The notes under the pieces were generated by a model. That model did no database searches, was not told where the DNA came from, and worked only from the letters and a program-made list of their open reading frames with translations. The translations under genes were made by a program, and so were the position numbers. This document shows, piece after piece, positions 34,698-42,636 of a DNA stretch of 64,000 nt. The stretch is from Sphingobacterium oryzagri. Its GTDB lineage: Bacteria; Bacteroidota; Bacteroidia; Sphingobacteriales; Sphingobacteriaceae. How positions within the stretch are numbered: the first letter of the stretch is position 1; every line of letters starts with the position of its first letter. The stretch covers positions 4,836,001-4,900,000 of the forward strand of contig NZ_CP117880.1 of NCBI RefSeq assembly GCF_028736175.1. The letters are read 5' to 3'.

Positions 34698-35194
34698 TAT
34701 ACTTTTCTCACCTCTTTTTTAGCCAACAAAACAGCGCCAACCATCGCTGTCAGCAACAGGATGGAGGAGATTTCGAAGGGTAGTAAAAATTCATTAAAGA
34801 GCACTTTACCCAGGTTTTTGACCAGCCCTATTTCTGCATTTCCAACGACCATCTCATTATTGGGCTGCAACACGCGGAACGCGCCCAAAAATGTTGCTAT
34901 GAGGCACATTCCGGCTATAGCGCCCATGATCTTCGCTAAATTGGACTTCACAGGTTCGGTATCGCCATTGAGATTAAGGAGCATCAGCACGAAAAGAAAC
35001 AATACCATAATGGCGCCCATGTAAACAATGAAATTTACCACCGCCAGAAACTGCGCATTCAGCAAAATATAATGGATGGTCAACGTAAAGAAAGTGACTA
35101 CCAAATACAAGACGCTGTGTACAGGATTCTTCGTAAAAATGGTCATCAGCGCAAAGAAAATCGCTAAAAAGGCGACTAAATAAAATACAGACAT
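34697..35194 (-). CDS. nuoJ: NADH-quinone oxidoreductase subunit J
   Basis: A 165-residue subunit with five hydrophobic segments, including NFIVYMGAIMVLFLFVLMLLN, the helix that contains the pi-bulge important for coupling. Located between nuoI (two bases away) and nuoK (one-base overlap), the standard order. Confidence 0.95.
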   Translation of the reverse strand: MSVFYLVAFLAIFFALMTIFTKNPVHSVLYLVVTFFTLTIHYILLNAQFLAVVNFIVYMGAIMVLFLFVLMLLNLNGDTEPVKSNLAKIMGAIAGMCLIATFLGAFRVLQPNNEMVVGNAEIGLVKNLGKVLFNEFLLPFEISSILLLTAMVGAVLLAKKEVRKV

Positions 35195-35195
35195 C

Positions 35196-35726
35196 TTAAT
35201 TTGCTTTTTCTTGGTTTAACTTTTTGATATCAAATGCAGGTTCAACCAATTTATCTTTACCATAGATGAAATCTTTACGCAGATAGGATGCCGTAACATG
35301 CGGGCCATCTAAATAAATAGCTTCTTTAGGACAAGCCTCTTCGCACAGGCCGCAAAAAATACAACGCAACATATTGATCTCATATACAGAAGCATACTTT
35401 TCCTCACGATACAAGCTTTCTTCCCCTTTGGTACGTTCAGCAGCCGTCATGGTGATGGCTTCTGCCGGACAGGAAAGCGCACATAGCCCGCAAGCGGTGC
35501 AGCGTTCGCGCCCTTCTTCATCACGCTTCAACGAGTGCAGCCCTCTGAAATTCTTCGCATAAGGGCGTTTCTCCTCGGGATATTTTACCGTAGGTATTTT
35601 TTTGAAAAAATGTCGTATCGTAATTCCCAATCCTTTAGCAATCGCAGGAAGGTACATTCGCTCCCAAAAATTCATGGGTTTTTGTTCGATAACTTTTTTT
35701 CTATTTGATAATGACTCCATATCCAT
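35196..35726 (-). CDS. nuoI: NADH-quinone oxidoreductase subunit I (two 4Fe-4S clusters)
   Basis: A 176-residue ferredoxin-like subunit with CTACGLCALSCP and CIFCGLCEEACP, eight cysteines for clusters N6a and N6b. It passes electrons along the peripheral arm toward NuoB. The N-terminus has the usual amphipathic membrane-contact helix. It is separated from nuoH by a 67-base gap containing a hairpin, the second-largest gap in the operon. Confidence 0.96.
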   Translation of the reverse strand: MDMESLSNRKKVIEQKPMNFWERMYLPAIAKGLGITIRHFFKKIPTVKYPEEKRPYAKNFRGLHSLKRDEEGRERCTACGLCALSCPAEAITMTAAERTKGEESLYREEKYASVYEINMLRCIFCGLCEEACPKEAIYLDGPHVTASYLRKDFIYGKDKLVEPAFDIKKLNQEKAN

Positions 35727-35743
35727 TTTTTTTATAGTTGCCT

Positions 35744-35795
35744 AACCTGGCGATCCGTTGCTCAAACATGTGAGAAGAGCGTCTCGCCACAGGTT
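35744..35795 (-). repeat. Hairpin between nuoH and nuoI
   Basis: AACCTGGCGA (35744-35753) pairs with TCGCCACAGGTT (35784-35795) with a two-base bulge, enclosing about 30 bases. It fills most of the gap after nuoH, whose stop codon it touches. No T run follows, so it is probably not a full terminator. Confidence 0.55.
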
Positions 35796-36834
35796 ATGAA
35801 AAATAGGTATCCTTAATAATCGTTACGATGCCGGTCAATACAATATTGGCGATGGCAAGCGGAATAAGCATTTTCCAACCTAAGTTCATCAATTGGTCGT
35901 AGCGAAAACGCGGCAATGTCCAACGTATCCACATGAAAAAGAAAATAAAACCAAATATTTTGATGAAGAAGACAAGCACACCGATGATCGTGATCCAATT
36001 TTGTGATAGCCCCAGGTCATACATAAACGGGAAATTATAGCCACCAAAATAAAGTGCTGCCATCAAAGCGGAGGAAACAAACATGTTGATGTACTCAGAA
36101 AACATGTAAAGCCCCAGCTTCATGGAAGAATACTCCGTGTGATACCCACCGACAAGCTCAGTTTCACACTCTGGCAAATCGAAAGGCACTCGGTTACACT
36201 CGGCAAATGCACAGGTCATGAAGATCAGAAAACCGATGGGCTGCACCCAAATATTCCAGTTGACAAAACCCGACTGCTGTGCAACAATCTCGCTCATGGA
36301 TAATGTTCCAGAAACCATCAACAAAGCAATAATGGAAAGGCCCATTCCAATTTCATAGCTAATGCTTTGTGACGCTGCGCGGATAGCACCCATCAAGGAA
36401 AATTTATTGTTAGACGCCCAACCGCCAATCATAATGCCGTAAACGCCCAAAGCAACCACGCCAAAAATGTAAAGCACGCCAACATTGATATCTGCTACCT
36501 GAAGCGTAACAACGCGATCGCCGAATGTTAACGTTTGCCCCCAGGGAATAACTGCCGAACTGATGCACGCGGTAATAATGGCTAACGTGGGCCCGAGCAC
36601 AAATAAAGCTTTGTGCGCGCCGGCCGGAATGATCTCTTCTTTAAAAAAGAACTTCCCGCCGTCACAAAGCGGCTGTAAAATTCCACCAAATCCAGCTCGG
36701 TTTGGGCCATAACGATCTTGCATAAAGCCCGCAATCTTACGCTCGGCCAAGGTTGAATACATCGCGATGACCAAGGAGATGGTAAACACAATAACAACCA
36801 ATATTAACTTCTCTAAAATAAAAGCTCCTTCCAT
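35794..36834 (-). CDS. nuoH: NADH-quinone oxidoreductase subunit H
   Basis: A 346-residue membrane subunit with about eight segments and the family stretches AERKIAGFMQDRYGPNRAG, ECNRVPFDLPECETELVGGY and WIRWTLPRFRYDQLM. It forms part of the quinone-binding chamber at the junction of the two arms. Twelve bases separate it from nuoG. Confidence 0.97.
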   Translation of the reverse strand: MEGAFILEKLILVVIVFTISLVIAMYSTLAERKIAGFMQDRYGPNRAGFGGILQPLCDGGKFFFKEEIIPAGAHKALFVLGPTLAIITACISSAVIPWGQTLTFGDRVVTLQVADINVGVLYIFGVVALGVYGIMIGGWASNNKFSLMGAIRAASQSISYEIGMGLSIIALLMVSGTLSMSEIVAQQSGFVNWNIWVQPIGFLIFMTCAFAECNRVPFDLPECETELVGGYHTEYSSMKLGLYMFSEYINMFVSSALMAALYFGGYNFPFMYDLGLSQNWITIIGVLVFFIKIFGFIFFFMWIRWTLPRFRYDQLMNLGWKMLIPLAIANIVLTGIVTIIKDTYFS

Positions 36835-36846
36835 GCTTTCGTTATA

Positions 36847-37860
36847 TTATTTTAATTGTTCTGTTCTGGCAAGCTGTTCCACATTGGCTTCTTGCAATTT
36901 GGCATTGGTATGAATGACCGCCGGCGGATTAAACGTTGCGTAATGATTGGCTCCAATGACCGATTCCTTTTCGACCGAGGTAGGTTCTACCAACTGCCAG
37001 TCGGCTGTTAGCTTGGTATCAAAGCGGCAGGTATTGCAGATAAATTCTTCCACCTCGTTAAATTCATCTTTACGACCAGTTACCCGAAGTACTTCCTCGC
37101 CTTTGTACCACAGGGTCACCTTTCCTGAACAGGTCGGGCAATCACGATGCGCATCTACAGGTTTGGTGAACCAAACCCGGTTTTTAAACCGAAATGTCTT
37201 ATCGGTCAATGCACCTACAGGACAAACGTCAATGACATTGCCGATGAAATCATGATCTAAAGCGTTTTCGATAAATGTCGATATCTCCGAATGGTCTCCC
37301 CGATGGATGACGCCATGCTCCCGACCTTCGGTCAACTGGTTGGCGACATATACGCAACGGTAACAAAGGATGCAACGATTCATGTGCAATTGTATCTTAT
37401 CGCCCAAATCGATCCGTTCGAACGTGCGGCGCTCAAACTCGTAGCGTGTTTGATCTGCACCATGCTCATAACCCAAATCTTGCAACTTGCATTCGCCTGC
37501 CTGATCACAGATGGGGCAATCCAGCGGATGATTAATCAGTAACATTTCAACAACGCCTTTGCGCGCTTCAACCACATCCGGAGATGTAATATTCTGCACC
37601 TCCATACCATCCATCACCGTTGTGCGGCATGAAGCAACCAATTTTGGCATCGGCCTCGGGTCTTTTTCAGAACCCTTAGAGACTTTCACCAAACAGGTGC
37701 GACATTTGCCTCCGCTACCTTCCAATTTGGAGTAATAACACATTGCCGGCGGAACAATATCGCCGCCAATTTGCCTGGCAGCATTTAATATGGTTGTACC
37801 TGGCGCAACATCCAGTGATATGCCATCAATAGTTACCTTAAATTTTCCTTCTTCAGCCAT
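36847..37860 (-). CDS. nuoG: NADH-quinone oxidoreductase subunit G, short form
   Basis: Only 337 residues, against about 700-900 for NuoG in most bacteria. The electron-carrying front part is complete: 2Fe-2S ligands Cys41, Cys53, Cys56, Cys78; the His111-Cys115-Cys118-Cys124 cluster; Cys163, Cys166, Cys169 and Cys213 for a 4Fe-4S cluster. Four more cysteines (241, 244, 275, 278) mark the beginning of the molybdopterin-type domain, where an N7-like cluster could sit, but the large remainder is absent. The downstream gene nuoH starts normally 12 bases later, so this is not an obvious frameshift. Short NuoG is, from memory, common in Bacteroidota. Confidence 0.92.
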   Translation of the reverse strand: MAEEGKFKVTIDGISLDVAPGTTILNAARQIGGDIVPPAMCYYSKLEGSGGKCRTCLVKVSKGSEKDPRPMPKLVASCRTTVMDGMEVQNITSPDVVEARKGVVEMLLINHPLDCPICDQAGECKLQDLGYEHGADQTRYEFERRTFERIDLGDKIQLHMNRCILCYRCVYVANQLTEGREHGVIHRGDHSEISTFIENALDHDFIGNVIDVCPVGALTDKTFRFKNRVWFTKPVDAHRDCPTCSGKVTLWYKGEEVLRVTGRKDEFNEVEEFICNTCRFDTKLTADWQLVEPTSVEKESVIGANHYATFNPPAVIHTNAKLQEANVEQLARTEQLK

Positions 37861-37894
37861 CGTTCTCTTTTTATTAAAAAGTCTATAACTTGTA

Positions 37895-39247
37895 CTACAC
37901 GACCGGAGTCAATGGATCAGCATAATGCGCCAAGCCAAAATTGCGCTGCTGCGCTTCTTCGGGGTGTAGGATATGCCACTCAAATTCATCGCGGAAATGC
38001 CGGATAGCGCTGGCCACGGGCCATGCCGAGGCATCACCTAATGGACAAATCGTATTGCCGTCAATCTTCCTTTGAATATCCCAAAGCAGGTCGATATCAG
38101 CCACGTCTGCACGCCCGTATTCAATTTTATGCAATACTTTCTCCATCCAGCCTGTTCCCTCTCGACATGGCGAACACTGACCACAACTTTCGTGATGATA
38201 AAACCGCGTGAAATTTAGCGTGTTACGCACAATACATTGATCTTCATCAAAAGCGATAAATCCGCCTGAGCCCATGGCCGTACCCGTCACAAAACCACCA
38301 TCAGCCAAGGATTCATACGTCATCAATCGCGCTTCGCCTTTAGCCGTCTTTGTTGCCAGATTATTGGGTAGTATCGGCACCGAAGAGCCGCCTGCGACCA
38401 TCGCTTTTAGGCGCTTGCCGTTAGCAATTCCTCCACAATATTCGTCCGAATAAATAAACTCTTCTACCGGTAAGCCCAACTCAATTTCATACACGCCCGG
38501 GCGCACCAAATTGCCCGATGCGGAAATAAGCTTCGTGCCTGTGCTACGCTCGATACCTATTTTTGCATATTCTTCGGCTCCATCGTTTATGATCGGCACG
38601 GTTGCCGCAATCGATTCGACATTATTTACGACTGTAGGGCATCCATACAAGCCTGCTACTGCCGGAAATGGCGGCTTGATACGCGGGTTACCTCGCTTAC
38701 CTTCCAACGATTCCAATAAGGCCGTTTCTTCGCCGCAGATATAAGCACCGCCACCCGGCTGCACGTAAATTTCCAGATCATAGCCCGAGCCTAAAATATT
38801 TTTGCCTAAAAATCCGGCCGCTTTCGCTTCAGCAATCGCGCGTTCCACAATTCGGATTTGCGGCATCATCTCTCCGCGGATGTAGATATATGAGGTATGT
38901 GCACCCAGCGCATAACTGGAGACAATCATACCTTCCACCAACGCGTGTGGAATCTTGGTCATTAAAAAGCGATCCTTGAAAGTGCCAGGTTCTGACTCAT
39001 CGCCATTACACACGAGGTAACGGGGCACGCCTTCCGGCTTCGCCAAAAAGCTCCACTTCATCCCTGTTGGAAAGCCAGCTCCTCCACGCCCGCGCAAACC
39101 CGATTTCTTCACCTCTTCCACCACATCATCCGGAGTCATCGTTTTTAACGCCTTTTCTACGGCACGGTAACCTCCCTGTTTGCGATAAACATCGAAGGTT
39201 TCGATACCTGGAACATCAATATGTGTTAGCAATAACTTACGTGCCAT
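37895..39247 (-). CDS. nuoF: NADH-quinone oxidoreductase subunit F
   Basis: A 450-residue flavoprotein with the FMN/NADH-binding stretches RGRGGAGFPTGMKWSF and GGAYICGEETALLESLEG, and the N3 cluster motif ESCGQCSPCREGT. It accepts hydride from NADH at the tip of the peripheral arm. Starts two bases after nuoE. Confidence 0.97.
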   Translation of the reverse strand: MARKLLLTHIDVPGIETFDVYRKQGGYRAVEKALKTMTPDDVVEEVKKSGLRGRGGAGFPTGMKWSFLAKPEGVPRYLVCNGDESEPGTFKDRFLMTKIPHALVEGMIVSSYALGAHTSYIYIRGEMMPQIRIVERAIAEAKAAGFLGKNILGSGYDLEIYVQPGGGAYICGEETALLESLEGKRGNPRIKPPFPAVAGLYGCPTVVNNVESIAATVPIINDGAEEYAKIGIERSTGTKLISASGNLVRPGVYEIELGLPVEEFIYSDEYCGGIANGKRLKAMVAGGSSVPILPNNLATKTAKGEARLMTYESLADGGFVTGTAMGSGGFIAFDEDQCIVRNTLNFTRFYHHESCGQCSPCREGTGWMEKVLHKIEYGRADVADIDLLWDIQRKIDGNTICPLGDASAWPVASAIRHFRDEFEWHILHPEEAQQRNFGLAHYADPLTPVV

Positions 39248-39249
39248 AT

Positions 39250-39774
39250 TTATTGATTTTTAGCCTTTTCTTTTAGATCATCAATCAGCTGATCGACACT
39301 AGCTTCGGTCAGGTTTTCATAAAATGTATACGCCGGGCCGATCTGCAATACCGGACCAAAGCCACACGCCGCAACACATTCTACGCCACGCCAGGAAAAC
39401 AGACCATCAGCTGTTACTTCGCCCTCGCTTACCCCTAACCGCGTTTCGATATGTTGCATGATACGCTCGGCTCCGACCAAACAACAAGGGCCGGTGCGAC
39501 AAATTTCCAGCACATATTTTCCCTTTGGTTGTAAAAAAAACATGGTATAGAAACTGGCCACTTCATACACCTCAATCGGCTTGATGCGTAAATAATAAGC
39601 CACCTTGTCCATTGCATCTACACTAAGCCAACCATATTCAGCCTGTACAAGATGTAAGATCGGCAAGAGAGCAGATTTTTGTCGCTCCGCCGGATATCTT
39701 GCTACCACATCGCCAAATTGTTCCAATAAGGCCGGTGTGAATTCCACCATCATATTTTCTTGAACACTAAGCAT
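39250..39774 (-). CDS. nuoE: NADH-quinone oxidoreductase subunit E
   Basis: A 174-residue thioredoxin-fold 2Fe-2S protein with cysteines in CRTGPCCLVGA and ECVAACGFGP for cluster N1a. It pairs with NuoF in the NADH dehydrogenase module. The start overlaps nuoD by eight bases; the ATG seven codons in (MMVEF) is an alternative. Confidence 0.95.
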   Translation of the reverse strand: MLSVQENMMVEFTPALLEQFGDVVARYPAERQKSALLPILHLVQAEYGWLSVDAMDKVAYYLRIKPIEVYEVASFYTMFFLQPKGKYVLEICRTGPCCLVGAERIMQHIETRLGVSEGEVTADGLFSWRGVECVAACGFGPVLQIGPAYTFYENLTEASVDQLIDDLKEKAKNQ

Positions 39775-41002
39775 CTAATTCTCCTGCTATTACGTTTAAA
39801 CTACTCATATTGATTATCGCATCGGAAATCAGCATACCGCTACTCATGGGCGCAAACATCTGATAGTTGATAAAAGAAGGTCGGCGGAAATGTAAACGAT
39901 AGGGTGAACGCCCTCCGTCGTGGATTAAATAAAAACCCAACTCCCCATTTGCACCTTCCACGGCGTGGTAGACTTCAGATTGCGGCGTTTCCCACTCGCC
40001 CATCACAATTTTAAAATGGTAGATTAAGGCTTCCATATTGGTGTACACCTGTTCTTTTGGAGGCAGGTAAAACGCCGGAACATCGGCATGAAAAATCCCA
40101 GCGGGTTCTTTACCGATTTTCTCTACCGCTTGCTTGATGATCTTTAACGACTGCCACATCTCCTCATTACGCACCATAAACCGGTCGTAAACATCACCAG
40201 TCGTACCCACGGGCACATCAAAGTCAAACTCCTCATAAGCGCAATAAGGTGCAACGACGCGTACATCGTAGTCAACACCTGTAGCGCGCAAAATAGGACC
40301 TGACCAACTGTAGCTCAAAGCTTCTTCGGGCGTTACCGCGGCCACGCCCGACGTGCGTTCGATAAATATCCGATTGCGCACGAAAAGGTTTTCAAACTCT
40401 TTAAGTACCGGCGGAAAACGTTCCAAAAATTCATCGATTTTGCGGAAGGCTATTTCGTTGAAGTCCCGCTCAAAACCACCAATCCGTCCAATATTTGTTG
40501 TTAGCCTTGCGCCACATATTTCTTCAAAAATTTCGTAGATAAATTCACGCTCCTGCATCACGTAGAGAAAGCCAGAAAAAGCGCCCGTATCTACACCAAG
40601 GATGCCGTTGCAGATAATATGATCGGCAATACGTGCCAGTTCCATTACGATAACGCGCATATATTGTACGCGTTTCGGAATCTCGATATTCAGCAATTTT
40701 TCTACCGTCATGTGCCAGCCCATATTATTTATCGGGGCAGAACAGTAGTTTAGTCGGTCTGTTAATGGCGTAATCTGATAAAACGGTCGGTGCTCGGCTA
40801 TTTTCTCAAAAGCGCGATGAATGTAGCCAATGGTAGAAACACCGCTCACAATACGCTCGCCATCAATTTGCACTACATTCTGAAAGACACCGTGCGTAGC
40901 CGGATGCGTAGGCCCTATGTTCAGGGTGATTAACTCATCCTGTGGATCATTATCGAAGAAGACGGCTGCGTTAGGGGTTATTTTGGTAATAGGTTTACTC
41001 AT
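39767..41002 (-). CDS. nuoD: NADH-quinone oxidoreductase subunit D (49 kDa)
   Basis: A 411-residue subunit related to the large subunit of NiFe hydrogenases. GPTHPATHGVF near residues 31-41 carries the quinone-site His. The C-terminal GELDA is the usual family end. It binds the quinone head group with NuoB. It is a separate gene from nuoC, unlike the fused nuoCD of enterobacteria. Confidence 0.97.
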   Translation of the reverse strand: MSKPITKITPNAAVFFDNDPQDELITLNIGPTHPATHGVFQNVVQIDGERIVSGVSTIGYIHRAFEKIAEHRPFYQITPLTDRLNYCSAPINNMGWHMTVEKLLNIEIPKRVQYMRVIVMELARIADHIICNGILGVDTGAFSGFLYVMQEREFIYEIFEEICGARLTTNIGRIGGFERDFNEIAFRKIDEFLERFPPVLKEFENLFVRNRIFIERTSGVAAVTPEEALSYSWSGPILRATGVDYDVRVVAPYCAYEEFDFDVPVGTTGDVYDRFMVRNEEMWQSLKIIKQAVEKIGKEPAGIFHADVPAFYLPPKEQVYTNMEALIYHFKIVMGEWETPQSEVYHAVEGANGELGFYLIHDGGRSPYRLHFRRPSFINYQMFAPMSSGMLISDAIINMSSLNVIAGELDA

Positions 41003-41022
41003 TTTCTCGGCTTTGCTATAGA

Positions 41023-41526
41023 TTAACGTCCAAAATAGAAATCTTTTTTATCGACACGATTGGGATCTTCTAATGGGTACTCTTTTCGCATCGGAAAAAC
41101 ATCCAGTTCATCCATATTAAGAATACGCCGAAGGTCTGGATGGCCTTCAAAAATAATCCCAAAGAAGTCGTAGGTCTCCCGTTCCATCCAGTTGGCGCCA
41201 TGCCACAGCACCGTTGCCGTTGGAACTGTTGGTATAGGGCCGGCGACAGCAACCTTGATCCGCAAACGGATATTTTGAAGCATGTTGTATACGTGGTAGA
41301 CGATATGAAATGCTTTCTCTTCTTTAGGATAATGTACGCCTGTTATATCCGTTAAATAGTTAAAACGCAGGTTCTCATCTTCTTTTAAAAACTGAAGAAA
41401 TGCAATAATCTGATCAGCTTCTACCGAGATTGTTAACAAACCGTGCGGTTCGCCCAATACCACAAATGTCGATCCAAACTGGCTTTCCATTCGTTCAATA
41501 ATGAGTTGATTGTTTAGCTTATCCAT
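41023..41526 (-). CDS. nuoC: NADH-quinone oxidoreductase subunit C (30 kDa)
   Basis: A 167-residue protein with the 30-kDa subunit signature near the C-terminus (MERETYDFFGIIFEGHPDLR and RKEYPLEDP). It contacts NuoD and NuoB in the peripheral arm. The start overlaps nuoB by eight bases. Confidence 0.95.
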   Translation of the reverse strand: MDKLNNQLIIERMESQFGSTFVVLGEPHGLLTISVEADQIIAFLQFLKEDENLRFNYLTDITGVHYPKEEKAFHIVYHVYNMLQNIRLRIKVAVAGPIPTVPTATVLWHGANWMERETYDFFGIIFEGHPDLRRILNMDELDVFPMRKEYPLEDPNRVDKKDFYFGR

Positions 41527-42073
41527 TATCCGTGATTATACCGTACTTTTCTAACAAGGCTTTGTACTCCGGTGTATTACGTCTGTTCAAGGATTCGTTT
41601 TTTACGATTTCCTGCAACATCAATACCCCATCCAGGATGGCTTCTGGTCGTGGTGGGCAACCCGGCACATAAACATCTACCGGAATGATCTCGTCAATGC
41701 CTTGCAGTACCGAGTACGTGTCAAAAATACCGCCACTGGAAGCGCAAGCCCCTACAGCTATCACCCAACGAGGTTCGGCCATTTGTACGTAAACCTGCTT
41801 TAATACAGGCGCCATTTTTTTAGCGATTGTTCCCATGACCAATAACATATCTGCTTGTCGAGGAGAAAAACTGGGACGCTCTGCGCCGAAACGAGCCAAA
41901 TCATAGGTAGAGCCCATGGTGGCCATAAACTCAATGCCACAACAGGATGTTGCAAAAGGCAAAGGCCATAACGAGTTTGCGCGGGCCAAGCCAATAGCTT
42001 TGTCTAGCCTTGTTGCAAAAAATCCTGCTCCTTCTACACCTGGGGGCGCTTCTGCCAATGTCACTTTACTCAT
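41519..42073 (-). CDS. nuoB: NADH-quinone oxidoreductase subunit B (N2 cluster)
   Basis: A 184-residue subunit with the four N2-cluster cysteines: the tandem pair in FATSCCGIEF, one in VGACASSGG and one in PGCPPRPEA. N2 donates electrons to quinone. Placed between nuoA (76-base gap holding a small hairpin) and nuoC. Confidence 0.97.
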   Translation of the reverse strand: MSKVTLAEAPPGVEGAGFFATRLDKAIGLARANSLWPLPFATSCCGIEFMATMGSTYDLARFGAERPSFSPRQADMLLVMGTIAKKMAPVLKQVYVQMAEPRWVIAVGACASSGGIFDTYSVLQGIDEIIPVDVYVPGCPPRPEAILDGVLMLQEIVKNESLNRRNTPEYKALLEKYGIITDNG

Positions 42074-42119
42074 GACTATCCTTTTTGGTTTATACTAAGT
42101 TTATAATAATGATGGGGAA

Positions 42120-42138
42120 AAATCCTACACGAGGATTT
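42120..42138 (-). repeat. Small hairpin between nuoA and nuoB
   Basis: AAATCCT (42120-42126) and AGGATTT (42132-42138) form a 7-base stem with a 5-base loop. No T run follows in the direction of transcription. Confidence 0.5.
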
Positions 42139-42149
42139 GGGAAGGGAAA

Positions 42150-42530
42150 TTAATCCCAGTTTAGCGCTCTTTTCTTGATGACGTAGATAAAGCCGAGTAA
42201 TAGTAAGCCCATAAAAATGAACATCTCGATCAAGCCCTCTACACCAAACTCACGAAAATTGACAGCCCAAGGATACATAAATATCACTTCCACATCAAAT
42301 ATGACGAACAAGATAGCCACTAAGAAATATTTAATGGAAAAGGGTTGACGAGCATTGCCGATCACCTGGACACCGGATTCGAAAGCGCCCAATTTGTTCT
42401 CTGTACGAACTTTTGGACCAATCAAATGCGTTCCGATAATCGTCAATACGCCGAATCCGACCGCTACACCTAATTGTATTAAAATAGGTATATAATCTAC
42501 TGGAGTGCTACTTAGGTTTACACTTTCCAT
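42150..42530 (-). CDS. nuoA: NADH-quinone oxidoreductase subunit A
   Basis: A 126-residue protein with three membrane segments and the family stretch ENKLGAFESGVQVIGNARQPFSIKYF split across the loop, followed by FVIFDVEVIFMYPWAV. First gene of the 14-gene complex I operon. A TATATTTG element (42562-42569) stands 32 bases upstream, after the terminator of the preceding TPR gene, so the operon has its own promoter. Confidence 0.96.
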   Translation of the reverse strand: MESVNLSSTPVDYIPILIQLGVAVGFGVLTIIGTHLIGPKVRTENKLGAFESGVQVIGNARQPFSIKYFLVAILFVIFDVEVIFMYPWAVNFREFGVEGLIEMFIFMGLLLLGFIYVIKKRALNWD

Positions 42531-42561
42531 AATTAATAGTTTATTATCTGTTCTCTATAAC

Positions 42562-42569
42562 AAATATAT
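42562..42569 (-). promoter_or_regulatory. -7 element of the nuo operon promoter
   Basis: TATATTTG on the minus strand matches TAnnTTTG and is the only such element between the upstream terminator and nuoA. A TTG at the normal -33 spacing is not evident. Confidence 0.55.
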
Positions 42570-42586
42570 CATTTTTTCCCAATAAA

Positions 42587-42612
42587 AAAAGGGACTGCAA
42601 GCAGTCCCTTTG
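42587..42612 (-). terminator. Intrinsic terminator of the TonB-TPR cluster
   Basis: AAAGGGACTGC (42589-42599) pairs perfectly with GCAGTCCCTTT (42602-42612); on the minus strand a T run follows. It separates the TPR gene from the nuo operon. Confidence 0.92.
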
Positions 42613-42636
42613 TATTTTAATGATATTTTAACATCG

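Noticed and set aside
36847..37860. Short nuoG as a frameshifted pseudogene
   Set aside because: No remnant of the missing domain follows; nuoH starts 12 bases later and all cluster ligands are intact.
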